A stretch of 64,000 bases of DNA from Sporosarcina sp. NCCP-2222. GTDB taxonomy: Bacteria; Bacillota; Bacilli; Bacillales_A; Planococcaceae. A model generated the notes under the pieces. It made no database searches and was not told the origin of the DNA. It saw only the letters and a program-made list of their open reading frames with translations. A program made the translations under genes and the position numbers. The DNA is taken from NCBI RefSeq assembly GCF_023168145.1, contig NZ_BQYK01000002.1, positions 461,792-525,791 of the forward strand, written 5' to 3'. This document shows, one piece after another, positions 16,898-25,372 of this stretch; position 1 is the stretch's first letter, and the number at the start of each line of letters is the position of its first letter.

Positions 16898-19327
16898 ATG
16901 ATCATAGAGGAATTAAAAAAACATCCATCTATTTATCTGCTCGTCAATCAAAAATTTTGCATATCCACGGCAGACCGGGACGGGATCCTTCTTCATGTAA
17001 ATGAAAACTTTTGTACTCTTTCGCAGTATGATGCATCTGAATTGATTGGAAAAGATTTTGGATTATTAAACCCCGACTATGATAAAGACATATTCTTTGC
17101 CGAGATGAACGAGGCTTTTCAGAGCAATCGCTACTGGCATCGCAAAATTAAAAGTGTGGCTAAAGACGGTTCCCCCTACTGGGTGGAGGCGATCATTTCC
17201 CCCATCTTTAATGAGCAAGGCGAATTTGATGGGTTCATTTCCGTAGATACGGACGTGACGGCATCGGAACTTACAAGCAAGCAATATATCGAGACTGTTG
17301 AGAATCTACGAAATATCGAAAATGCACTCGATCACTCTTCCGTTGTGGCAATCACCGATTCAAAAGGGATTATCACGTATGTAAATGAGAAATTCTGTGA
17401 GCTATCGCAATACTCGCAAGCAGAGCTAATCGGCAAAACACACCGCGTCATCAACTCGGCCTATCATCCCAAACTCTTTTTCCAAGACATGTGGGAAACG
17501 ATCAGAAACGGTCAAGTGTGGCAAGGGGATATCCAAAATCGAGCGAAAGACGGGTCACTATATTGGGTGGCGACCACTATCGTCCCATTCGTGGGCAAAG
17601 ATGGGAGACCAGTTCAATATATTTCCATCCGCCATGATATCACTGCACGGAAGCAGGCGGAGCAATCACTTGAAATTGCATTGCTCAATGATTTCAGGCA
17701 AACAGTTAAAAATCTCCAAAACGCGATTTTTAAATACAAACCGGATAAAACTGGAGCCATCACGTTTACGCTAATGGAAGGAAAAATTGCTGAAGAATTA
17801 GGGGTTACTGCTGACTCATTAAATAATGGAAAACTTGGCGGGGAGTACAGCGAAGAAGAGCTATCACGGCTCTCTCAATTGTTCCATCAAGCACTTGTTG
17901 GGGAAACCGTTCAATTCGAACTCCCTTTTTCATTCATGACGTTTCTCGTGTATCTCTCCCCTATTTTTAGAGAGGGACAAGTGGAGGAAGTGGTCGGCAC
18001 GGCGATCGACATTACAGAACGCATGGAAGCGGAACGGGTCATTGAACATATGGCTTATTACGATTACCTGACCGGATTGCCAAACCGCCGGATGCTTCAG
18101 GAACAGGTGGCAGATTGGATCCATTATGCCCAAGAGGGCAACTCAGAATTTGCATTGCTCTTCATGGACTTGGATCGGTTTAAAATGATTAACGATACGC
18201 TAGGGCACCATGTTGGGGATGAATTGTTACAAGCAGTCGGCAAAAGATTGTCTCTCTCTGTGGGTGAAAAGGATTTTGTTGCACGGCTAAGCGGTGATGA
18301 ATTCGTCGTACTCGTTCGTTCAGGCGATCGTCCTGCCGTGCAAGCCATTTCTGAACGAATCGTGGAAGATCTGTCTTATCCGTACTTGCTGGGGCAGCAC
18401 GAAGTCTTCGTGGCGCCGAGCATTGGCATCAACTTCTACCCGGCAGATGCAACGGATTACAATACCCTAATGAGAAATGCGGATTCCGCGATGTATCTGG
18501 CAAAGGAATCCGGACGTGGCACCTATCAATTTTTCACAAAAAAACTGCACGATGAATTAGTGGAGCAGACCATGGTAGAAATGGAATTGCGACAAGCCTT
18601 GCAACGCAATCAGTTATCTCTTGCCTACCAGCCCCAATTCGATTTGAAAACCGGTCGGATGAAAGGCATGGAAGCCTTGCTCCGCTGGCAACATCCAATA
18701 CGCGGATTTATTTCACCCGCCTATTTCATACCGATTGCGGAGGACAACGGATTCATCCTGCCCATCGGCGAATGGGTGCTGAAAACCGCCTGCCGCGACG
18801 CAAAGGAATGGCAGCAGACAGGCTTGCCCCCCATGCGGGTTAGCGTCAACGTATCCATCCGTCAATTCAGGCAACCTTCTTTCGTATCCGATGTAAAAGC
18901 AATTCTGGATGAAACAGGACTTGAACCGCAATATCTCAACTTAGAAATCACCGAAACCATTATGTCCGATGTCCATCATGGCAAATTAATATTGCAAGAA
19001 CTGCGCAACCTGGGCGTCAACGCAAGCATCGACGACTTCGGAACGGGCTACTCATCCTTGATCTATTTAAGTAAATTTCCACTCACCCACTTAAAAATCG
19101 ATCAAGCATTCATTCGTGAGCTGGACGAAAACAACACAATGATCGTCAAAGCCATTATCGACCTTGCCAAAAATCTGAATCTGCAAGTCGTCGCAGAAGG
19201 CGTGGAAACCCAAGACCAAGCCTGCTTCCTTAACAAGCTGCACTGTGACGAAGTTCAAGGCTATCTATACGCCAAACCCCTCTCCAAGGCAGACTTCACC
19301 CGCTTGCTGGAGGAACAAAAAAATTAA
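16898..19327 (+). CDS. PAS-PAS-GGDEF-EAL protein (c-di-GMP turnover)
   Basis: 809 residues, no membrane segment, so cytoplasmic. PAS/PAC modules lie at about 10-125 (DRDGILLHVNENFCTLSQYD) and 140-255 (DSKGIITYVNEKFCELSQYS), a weaker PAS-like region at 270-375, GGDEF at about 380-545 and EAL at about 555-805. The GGDEF signature reads SGDEF and no RxxD inhibitory site precedes it, so cyclase activity is uncertain. The EAL catalytic set (EALLRW, NVSIRQF, ITETIM, IDDFGTGYSSL, AEGVET) is complete, so phosphodiesterase activity is likely. The two first PAS domains are very alike and may bind the same small ligand or cofactor. Monogenic; a strong terminator follows. Confidence 0.93.
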   Translation: MIIEELKKHPSIYLLVNQKFCISTADRDGILLHVNENFCTLSQYDASELIGKDFGLLNPDYDKDIFFAEMNEAFQSNRYWHRKIKSVAKDGSPYWVEAIISPIFNEQGEFDGFISVDTDVTASELTSKQYIETVENLRNIENALDHSSVVAITDSKGIITYVNEKFCELSQYSQAELIGKTHRVINSAYHPKLFFQDMWETIRNGQVWQGDIQNRAKDGSLYWVATTIVPFVGKDGRPVQYISIRHDITARKQAEQSLEIALLNDFRQTVKNLQNAIFKYKPDKTGAITFTLMEGKIAEELGVTADSLNNGKLGGEYSEEELSRLSQLFHQALVGETVQFELPFSFMTFLVYLSPIFREGQVEEVVGTAIDITERMEAERVIEHMAYYDYLTGLPNRRMLQEQVADWIHYAQEGNSEFALLFMDLDRFKMINDTLGHHVGDELLQAVGKRLSLSVGEKDFVARLSGDEFVVLVRSGDRPAVQAISERIVEDLSYPYLLGQHEVFVAPSIGINFYPADATDYNTLMRNADSAMYLAKESGRGTYQFFTKKLHDELVEQTMVEMELRQALQRNQLSLAYQPQFDLKTGRMKGMEALLRWQHPIRGFISPAYFIPIAEDNGFILPIGEWVLKTACRDAKEWQQTGLPPMRVSVNVSIRQFRQPSFVSDVKAILDETGLEPQYLNLEITETIMSDVHHGKLILQELRNLGVNASIDDFGTGYSSLIYLSKFPLTHLKIDQAFIRELDENNTMIVKAIIDLAKNLNLQVVAEGVETQDQACFLNKLHCDEVQGYLYAKPLSKADFTRLLEEQKN

Positions 19328-19333
19328 CATTGA

Positions 19334-19368
19334 GCCGCGCCCTCTATAGCAGAGGGCCGGCTTTTTTT
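19334..19368 (+). terminator. Terminator of the GGDEF-EAL gene
   Basis: GCCGCGCCCTCT and AGAGGGCCGGC pair with a five-base loop, followed by TTTTTTT. Confidence 0.92.
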
Positions 19369-19407
19369 GATGAGCATCTGCTGACGGATTGGCGGATGGC
19401 GGAGCGT

Positions 19408-19605
19408 TGGTATGAAAGGCGGCTTGCTGGTATGCGATGGAGTGATTGGAGATACGAGCGGTTCGCTGGATTATACGAGAGGTTCCGGAAGTTTACGAGC
19501 GGTCTTCGGGATATATGAGGGAATTGTAGAAGTTACGAGCGGTCACGGGATTATATGAGCGGTTGGCAACAGGATACGAGAGGTTGCTGGAATTATACGA
19601 GCGGT
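19408..19605. repeat. Intergenic array of ten ~20-bp units with core TAYGAGMGGT
   Basis: The core word TACGAG/TATGAG (usually TAYGAGMGGT) recurs with its first base at 19411, 19431, 19453, 19474, 19494, 19514, 19534, 19554, 19575 and 19596, that is with spacings of 20-22 bases. The 10-11 bases between cores vary. The first two units are divergent. The period is not a multiple of three, so it is not a coding repeat. It sits after the GGDEF-EAL terminator in a 518-base gap. The remainder of the gap, 19606-19907, has no gene and only a weak -10 (TATAGT near 19845) for the permease gene. Confidence 0.85.
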
Positions 19606-19907
19606 TTAGCGAAAAGACCGGGTATTAAACTTTTTATGCGTCGATTATTCAAAGACTTTCAATACGCGGCGAACCGTCATGCCTCGAAACACTCCATTCC
19701 GCGCTGAATGCTTTTAACAATTTAAGGTTTTTCATAGATACTGCAAATGTGTCCCCACCTCAACGTTAAAGCATCTGCCTATATTTTCACTGAACCTTCT
19801 AATTTATCTATCATTATATAGTCAGGCAGAATACTTTTATGGTATAGTAGCACCTAATTAATTGTTTCGTAACCTAGAGTAAGTGCTTGGGGAGGTTGGT
19901 GTTATGC

Positions 19908-21209
19908 ATGAGGGCTAGTCTATCCGTCACACTGCTGGCGGGATTTCAATGGTTATTTTTCATGTTTGCGAATACGGTGGTCATTCCGATATCGATCGGC
20001 AGTGCATTTGATTTGGAGCAGGTAGAAATTGTGTCAGCGATTCAGCGGTCATTCATCCTTACGGGGCTCGCTTGTGTTCTGCAAGGTTGGATCGGCCATA
20101 AGCTTCCATTGATGGAAGGACAGTCAGGGCTGTGGTGGGGTGTCATTTTGAGTTTGGCGGGAACTGCGGATGCGCTCGGAATGGAATTGACAACGGTCGG
20201 CGGTAGCATTGCAGTGGGTGCCATGATTTCGGGAGCACTTGTAGCGGTTTTCGGTCTGCTGGGCATAGGTGAATTGTTGAAGAAGTGGTTCACGCCAGCC
20301 GTCATGTTCGTGTTTCTTTTATTGCTAGCCAATCAATTGATTTCGATCTTCCTGAAAGGGATGATCGGCTTGAATGAAGGGTCTGTCATCGATATGAAAA
20401 TGGCCGGCTTTTCCTTTCTGCTCGCTACCTTCACGATCCTCATCCATGTAAAGGGCAAAGGCATAATCAGCCGGTTGAATCTTTTGATCGGCATGGTGGC
20501 AGGCTGGATGGCGTCATCTTTCTTTTTCCCGTCAGAGACGGAGGAAGCGATACATACGACGCCATTTCTGCAGTGGTTTCCCTGGGGCGAGCCGACATTG
20601 GAGTGGGGCATTGTCCTGACTGTTATTATGGCGGGATTGCTGAATACGACAAATACGGTCGCTACCTTAAAGGAATCCGAGGATCTATTCGGCAAAGTGA
20701 CAACCCGATTTCAATATAAGTCTTCTTTCTTCTTAACAGGAATCCTGACAACCTTATCCGGAATGCTTGGTCTTGTCCCCTTTGCGCCGTACGCCTCTTC
20801 TCTTGGCTTTCTCCAGTCGACCGGCATCCGTGAACGCACTCCTTTTTTTCTTGGGGCCGCCTTGTTCATTATTCTAGGTCTCTCCCCTTCCCTGACAGCT
20901 TTCTTTTCCACCATCCCGCACAGTGTCGGCAACACCGTCCTGTTCGTCGCTTATTTGCAATTATTCCGCTCTTCGCTACGCAATATTGAAGGGTTATCAT
21001 TCGAACCGAAAACGGTATACCGTGTTGCTTTGCCGGCGCTCGTCGGCCTGGCCGTTATGACCTTTCCGGTAACAGTGTTTACTCCCTTGCCGGAACTCGT
21101 CCAGCCTTTACTCTCGAATGGACTGCTTATGGGCATTCTATCAGCACTCATCTTAGAACTCTTCTACTGGTTCGGGCCACGGATCAAGCACTTGCCGATT
21201 GGAAAATGA
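19908..21209 (+). CDS. NCS2-family purine/uracil permease (YwdJ-like)
   Basis: 433 residues with 12-14 membrane segments, belonging to the nucleobase:cation symporter-2 family that imports uracil, xanthine or other purines. The family's conserved middle region is recognisable (GLLNTTNTVATLKESEDLFG, LSGMLGLVPFAPYASSLGFL, followed by SPSLTAFFSTIP). General resemblance is closest to Bacillus subtilis YwdJ. The start is unclear: GGGGAGG lies 12 bases before ATG 19908 and only three before GTG 19899. Single gene; the next gene begins 39 bases downstream on the same strand and may be cotranscribed. Confidence 0.85.
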   Translation: MRASLSVTLLAGFQWLFFMFANTVVIPISIGSAFDLEQVEIVSAIQRSFILTGLACVLQGWIGHKLPLMEGQSGLWWGVILSLAGTADALGMELTTVGGSIAVGAMISGALVAVFGLLGIGELLKKWFTPAVMFVFLLLLANQLISIFLKGMIGLNEGSVIDMKMAGFSFLLATFTILIHVKGKGIISRLNLLIGMVAGWMASSFFFPSETEEAIHTTPFLQWFPWGEPTLEWGIVLTVIMAGLLNTTNTVATLKESEDLFGKVTTRFQYKSSFFLTGILTTLSGMLGLVPFAPYASSLGFLQSTGIRERTPFFLGAALFIILGLSPSLTAFFSTIPHSVGNTVLFVAYLQLFRSSLRNIEGLSFEPKTVYRVALPALVGLAVMTFPVTVFTPLPELVQPLLSNGLLMGILSALILELFYWFGPRIKHLPIGK

Positions 21210-21248
21210 GTTATAATGGAGGGAAGCTGAAACAACGAGGTGTACACG

Positions 21249-23186
21249 ATGTTTAAAACGATAGGAATTCTTGCGCATGTTGATGCGGGCAAAACAACAT
21301 TTTCAGAGCAGTTGCTCTTTCACACGAACAGCATCCGGACGCGGGGACGGGTCGATCATCAAGATACTTTCCTCGATAACCATGAAATCGAGCGAACCCG
21401 CGGCATCACCATCTTTGCAGAGCAAGGAAATTTCACATACAACGATTCCATTTATACAATAATTGACACGCCCGGCCATGTCGATTTTTCACCGGAAATG
21501 GAACGGGCCATTCAAGTAATGGATTTTGCCATCGTTTTGATCAGCGCAGCAGATGGCGTGGAAGGACATACCGAAACGGTTTGGCAACTCCTGCAGAAAC
21601 ATCGGATTCCGACCTTCTTTTTTCTCAATAAAATCGATCGGGAAGGCACTGATATTCCCGGCATCTTAAATGAAATGAGCATGTCCTTTACAACGGAACT
21701 TCTGGATTTATCCCAATTAAAAGATGGAACCTTAACTAACGAACTCATAGAGTTTATTGCAGAAAGAGACGAAGAGCTTTTGGAGCGTTATATGGATGGG
21801 GAGTATGATGAGGATGCATGGATGAAGGCACTGAGCCGCATGATCCAGGAGCTTCAAGTTTTTCCGTATGGCTGCGGCTCCGCGTTAAGAGATATTGGAA
21901 TCCAAGAGTTTTTTGACGCTTTTGACCGCCTTACCGAGACAAATTACTCCGCGGAAGGTGAATTGGCGGCAAGGGTCTATAAAATTCGGCATGACGAGAA
22001 CGGCAGCCGGGTAACATTTTTAAAGCTAAAGAGCGGCACACTCCATGTGCGTGATGAAATTACTACCGCCACAGCGGTTGAAAAAGTGACCCAGTTGAGA
22101 CGCTACAACGGGAAGAAATATACGAATGACGATCATGCGGTTGCGGGTGAATTGATTGCCGTGACGGGGCTGGCTGAATCCGCCATCGGGGATGGAATCG
22201 GAACAATGCAAGACTCCGCTTCCTATGATTTGATTCCCACGCTGCGATCCAGCGTCCGTTTTGATCCGTCCATCCCCCTGAAGGATATGCTGCACGCCTT
22301 CCGCACATTGGATGCGGAGGATCCATCCTTGCAAGCCGTCTGGGATGAGCATGTTCAGGAATTGCATGTCCATGTGATGGGCGTCATTCAACTGGAAGTG
22401 CTGAAGCAAGTCGTTCGTGACCGGTTCGGCTACGCCATTGATTTTGGCCAGCCGACTATTCTTTATAAGGAAACAATCTCAGCACCCGTGAACGGCTACG
22501 GGCATTTTGAACCGCTCAAACATTACGCGGAAGTGCATCTTAGAATCGAACCAGCAGAACGGGGTGCAGGCATTTCCTTTGCAAATGAATGCCACGCGAA
22601 CGACCTATCCGTTGGCAATCAAAACCTGATCAAGCATCACATCTTTGAACAGGATCATCATGGTTTATTGACAGGTTCGGCACTTACTGACGTGAAAATT
22701 ACATTGCTGACCGGAAAAGGCCATAATGAGCATACATCCGGGGGCGATTTTCGGGAAGCCACATTCCGTGCGTTACGCCAAGGGCTTGAGAAAGCGGCCA
22801 ATGTCCTGCTCGAACCGTATTATGACGTAAAAATCAAAATAGACATGGATCACATCGGACGTGTCCTTTCGGATATCCAGCAGGCGCACGGCACGTTTGA
22901 TCCTCCTGAAACACTCGGAGACAAAACCATCATCACCGCCCGCGTTCCCGTCGCTACCTTCATGAATTACAGCACAGTATTCGCTTCGTTCACGAATGGC
23001 AAAGGTGCGATGACACTAAGGTTCAGCGGCTACGACGTCTGTCATAATCAAGAAGAGGTCATTGAACGGATTGGCTACAATAAAGATGCCGATCCAGAGT
23101 ACACGTCGTCATCCATTTTCTGTGCTAAAGGGAAAGGCTATGCAGTCCCTTGGGATGAAGCAGAGGAAGCGATGCATTTATTATGA
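21249..23186 (+). CDS. TetM/EF-G-like translation GTPase
   Basis: 645 residues. The order is the GTPase domain (G1 AHVDAGKTT, switch RTRGITI, G3 DTPGHVDF, G4 NKID), domain II, III, a domain IV loop region with FTNGKGAMTLRFSGYDV and the C-terminal domain V. This layout matches ribosomal protection proteins (TetM/TetO/OtrA) and their chromosomal relatives, which remove drugs from the ribosome or act on stalled ribosomes. The end of the protein (CAKGKGYAVPWDEAEEAM) differs from TetM itself. ATG 21249 follows GAGGTG by six bases; an in-frame GTG at 21240 is less likely. Resistance activity cannot be claimed from sequence. Confidence 0.88.
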   Translation: MFKTIGILAHVDAGKTTFSEQLLFHTNSIRTRGRVDHQDTFLDNHEIERTRGITIFAEQGNFTYNDSIYTIIDTPGHVDFSPEMERAIQVMDFAIVLISAADGVEGHTETVWQLLQKHRIPTFFFLNKIDREGTDIPGILNEMSMSFTTELLDLSQLKDGTLTNELIEFIAERDEELLERYMDGEYDEDAWMKALSRMIQELQVFPYGCGSALRDIGIQEFFDAFDRLTETNYSAEGELAARVYKIRHDENGSRVTFLKLKSGTLHVRDEITTATAVEKVTQLRRYNGKKYTNDDHAVAGELIAVTGLAESAIGDGIGTMQDSASYDLIPTLRSSVRFDPSIPLKDMLHAFRTLDAEDPSLQAVWDEHVQELHVHVMGVIQLEVLKQVVRDRFGYAIDFGQPTILYKETISAPVNGYGHFEPLKHYAEVHLRIEPAERGAGISFANECHANDLSVGNQNLIKHHIFEQDHHGLLTGSALTDVKITLLTGKGHNEHTSGGDFREATFRALRQGLEKAANVLLEPYYDVKIKIDMDHIGRVLSDIQQAHGTFDPPETLGDKTIITARVPVATFMNYSTVFASFTNGKGAMTLRFSGYDVCHNQEEVIERIGYNKDADPEYTSSSIFCAKGKGYAVPWDEAEEAMHLL

Positions 23187-23191
23187 AACGA

Positions 23192-23218
23192 GGCCACCTT
23201 TCCTTAGGTGGCCTTTTC
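23192..23218 (+). terminator. Terminator of the TetM-like gene
   Basis: GGCCACCT and AGGTGGCC pair around six bases, followed by TTTTCTG, six bases past the stop codon. Confidence 0.88.
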
Positions 23219-23270
23219 TGTATTGAACAAAACGAACTTATGTTCTATTATATGAAGAGGAGGTACGTTC

Positions 23271-23861
23271 ATGAGACCAATCTTACATATAGATCTTTCA
23301 GTTGAAGAGTTCTTGGATTATTACTGGCTAAAAGCAGAACTTCAGGAGTTTTGCCGGGGAAACGGACTGAGCGCGGCAGGATCAAAAGGGGAAATAACCG
23401 ACCGCATCAGTACGTTCCTGCGAACCGGGGAAATAATAAATCCGATACGCCAGGCAACTGCTCGGCCAAAGAAACAACAAGAATTAAACCTTGATACGGT
23501 CATCACAGCAAACCACCGATGCAGTCAAAATGTACGGGCTTTTTTTAAAACGGTCATCCCGGCTTTTCATTTTTCAACGTTCATTCAACATTACTTTAAG
23601 CAAAATATCGGTAAAACGTATCGGGATGCAGTGACGGCTTGGCGCGAGGAAGAGGAACGAAAAAAAGACCCTTCCTACAAAAGGGACATTGCTCCCCAAT
23701 TTGAATACAACCGATTCATACGCGACTACTTCGCGGATCCGAATAACAAGGGCAAAAGCCAGGCGGAAGCCATTAAAGCGTGGGATAACTGTAAACGCCT
23801 GCCAGGAAGCCGTACATACCATTCTTTTTCTTCAACTGTCATGACTGAAGCCGATAAATGA
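23271..23861 (+). CDS. SAP domain protein with DUF6434-like region
   Basis: 196 residues. The N-terminal 55 residues form a SAP-like helix-extended-loop-helix (LKAELQEFCRGNGLSAAGSKGEITDRI), a putative DNA-binding module. Residues 60-190 resemble the DUF6434 family (TVITANHRCSQNVRAFFK... FHFSTFIQHYFKQNIGKTYRDAV, EYNRFIRDYF). No enzymatic motif. GAGGAGG lies before ATG 23271. The 3' end overlaps the convergent methyltransferase gene by 23 bases. The function is unknown; nucleic acid binding is an inference from SAP. Confidence 0.8.
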   Translation: MRPILHIDLSVEEFLDYYWLKAELQEFCRGNGLSAAGSKGEITDRISTFLRTGEIINPIRQATARPKKQQELNLDTVITANHRCSQNVRAFFKTVIPAFHFSTFIQHYFKQNIGKTYRDAVTAWREEEERKKDPSYKRDIAPQFEYNRFIRDYFADPNNKGKSQAEAIKAWDNCKRLPGSRTYHSFSSTVMTEADK

Positions 23862-24450
23862 GAAAGCGTTCGTCCTCATTATGTTCATAGATTCCGCCCA
23901 ATTTGATTTCTTTGAGCAAATTGAAAGCTGTTTTGGTTTCAAGGTATTGTACGTAATCCATGGATGGGTAATACAAGATGAGATCGACCGGCCGCCCGTG
24001 ATCCTCAACTGATTCCAATATGCGGCCGACGACCTTAGTGAAGACTTGCACAGAAAACGGATTGAAGAAGTAGAAGCGGTTATCGGTCGGTTCCACTTCA
24101 AACGCTTCCGCGTAACAACGTTCAAAATGAAGCTGCCCATCCTTTTTTCTTTGCACCTTGCCGCGATAGTGATATAGATTCGTCAAGACATCCTCGTACA
24201 ATCGGCCATTCATCTCAATGCCGGTCACTTTACATTGAAAACGGTTGTGGACGTAGAAGGAGACCCGTCCTTTGCCACATCCATAATCGACGAATCCATC
24301 CGCTTTCAGAAGCTCGTAGGCGCAGAACAATTCGTCTAATGCATCATACGGAGTCGCTTCATACCGGTTATAGTGCGGGGACTGACTTAGCAATTCAAGC
24401 GTCCCCTCTGTTTTGATACGGAGTTGATTGTCCATTTCCTTGGCATTCAT
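23839..24450 (-). CDS. Class I SAM-dependent methyltransferase
   Basis: 203 residues. SAM-binding motif I is FVDYGCGKGRVSFY, motif II ends in VTGIEMNGRLYED, and the substrate-side motif reads FFNPF, as in amino-modifying N-methyltransferase folds. Substrate unknown. I chose ATG 24450 (MNAKEMDNQLRIK) with GGAGG eight bases upstream; a GTG one codon earlier is possible. Its coding end overlaps the convergent SAP gene by 23 bases, so no room exists for a terminator between them. Confidence 0.85.
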   Translation of the reverse strand: MNAKEMDNQLRIKTEGTLELLSQSPHYNRYEATPYDALDELFCAYELLKADGFVDYGCGKGRVSFYVHNRFQCKVTGIEMNGRLYEDVLTNLYHYRGKVQRKKDGQLHFERCYAEAFEVEPTDNRFYFFNPFSVQVFTKVVGRILESVEDHGRPVDLILYYPSMDYVQYLETKTAFNLLKEIKLGGIYEHNEDERFLIYRLQS

Positions 24451-24516
24451 CACAGGCGCCTCCCTTTCTTCTTTTCATTGTACAGAGGGAACCACCTGGC
24501 GGTCGAGTTTGGGACA

Positions 24517-24556
24517 ATAAAAAAAGCGCTTGGAACTTTTCATTCCAAACACTTTT
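24517..24556 (-). terminator. Terminator of the thioredoxin-like gene
   Basis: On the minus strand AAGTGTTTGGAA and TTCCAAGCGCTT pair and are followed by TTTT. Confidence 0.85.
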
Positions 24557-24561
24557 TTGAA

Positions 24562-24903
24562 TCAAAGAACTTCTTCTAGAAAATCAAGGAATTCTTGACG
24601 ATTTAAATAGCCAATAAACGTTTTGACAACTTCACCGTTTTTGAAAAGATACAACGATGGGAAAGAGTTGATGTCATATTTTAATTGTACCGGGTTTGAT
24701 TTCGCTTCGAAATCTTCATATGTAACCCAGTGTTTAACGAACTTTACTTTATCGGATAAATCTTCTGCCACATCTTCTAAAACCGGTTCGAATGCTTGGC
24801 ATGGACCGCATTCATCTGTGAAGAAGTCAACAAATACCGGTAATTCGCTTTCCAATACTTCTTTTTGAAAATCCTCTGCTTTAACTGTCAATACGTGAGA
24901 CAT
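24562..24903 (-). CDS. Thioredoxin family protein
   Basis: 113 residues, a single thioredoxin fold in the cytoplasm. The redox site is DECGPCQAF (CGPC, where canonical thioredoxin has WCGPC: here Trp is replaced by Glu). The cis-proline is in INSFPSLYLFKNG. The loss of the Trp and the acidic neighbourhood (TDECGPC) suggest a specialised thioredoxin-like reductase rather than the main TrxA. GGGGGAAATT precedes ATG 24903. It is a single gene with its own terminator. Confidence 0.9.
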   Translation of the reverse strand: MSHVLTVKAEDFQKEVLESELPVFVDFFTDECGPCQAFEPVLEDVAEDLSDKVKFVKHWVTYEDFEAKSNPVQLKYDINSFPSLYLFKNGEVVKTFIGYLNRQEFLDFLEEVL

Positions 24904-25056
24904 TATAATTTCCCCCTATTCCAAAATCACTTTGAGTGTTTCCTTGAATCCGGATTTCTCAATACTTGTACTCTAACGGGAATTGAATCGGACTACAATA
25001 GAGTGCGTTAAAGTCATCCTTTTTTAGGTTAATTCGGTCAGAAAGGACAGCTTTCC

Positions 25057-25299
25057 TGGCGTTTGTTCCGTTCATATGGCATCTCTATTTTATGGACTTA
25101 AACATATATTTGGCGTCCGGGGTTGTTATTTGGCGCGGGTCAAAGGTTTATCTGGAATTAAACCGGTTTCTGGCGTTCGTTTTGACATTCTGGCGTTCAA
25201 CCTGGTTTTCTGGCGTTCGCCCCGATATTCTGGCGTTCAGCTCGACTTTCTGGCGTTCGCCCTGATATTCTGGCGTTCAACTATTATTTGGCGCCTCTT
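25057..25299. repeat. Intergenic array of 20-bp units with core TTCTGGCGTTC
   Basis: TGGC words start at 25057, 25077, 25111, 25131, 25171, 25191, 25211, 25231, 25251, 25271 and 25289; a degenerate TGGA at 25153 fills the missing phase. From 25111 to 25271 every intact copy is exactly in a 20-base register. The core TTCTGGCGTTC is perfect in six consecutive units (25168-25278); the nine bases between cores vary. The period is not divisible by three. The array fills most of the 469-base gap between the thioredoxin-like start and the end of the RND pump gene. The rest of the gap holds no gene. Confidence 0.9.
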
Positions 25300-25330
25300 G
25301 AACTCGATTCACTCAAGAGAACCAACCTAA

Positions 25331-25360
25331 CCCCTGCCTGCACAAAATGGCAGGCAGGGG
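25331..25360 (-). terminator. Hairpin after the RND pump gene
   Basis: CCCCTGCCTGC and GCAGGCAGGGG form a perfect 11-base stem 12 bases past the pump gene stop. The T-run is short (GGGGTTAGG), so strength is uncertain. Confidence 0.65.
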
Positions 25361-25372
25361 CTGTAAGATGAG

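Noticed and set aside
19408-25299. CRISPR arrays
   Set aside because: The repeated cores are 10-11 bases with 9-10 base spacers, far below CRISPR repeat and spacer lengths, and no cas genes are present.
25076-25330. 84-codon ORF across the 20-bp array
   Set aside because: It is only an open path through the repeat; the 20-base period shifts frame each unit and no start signal exists.
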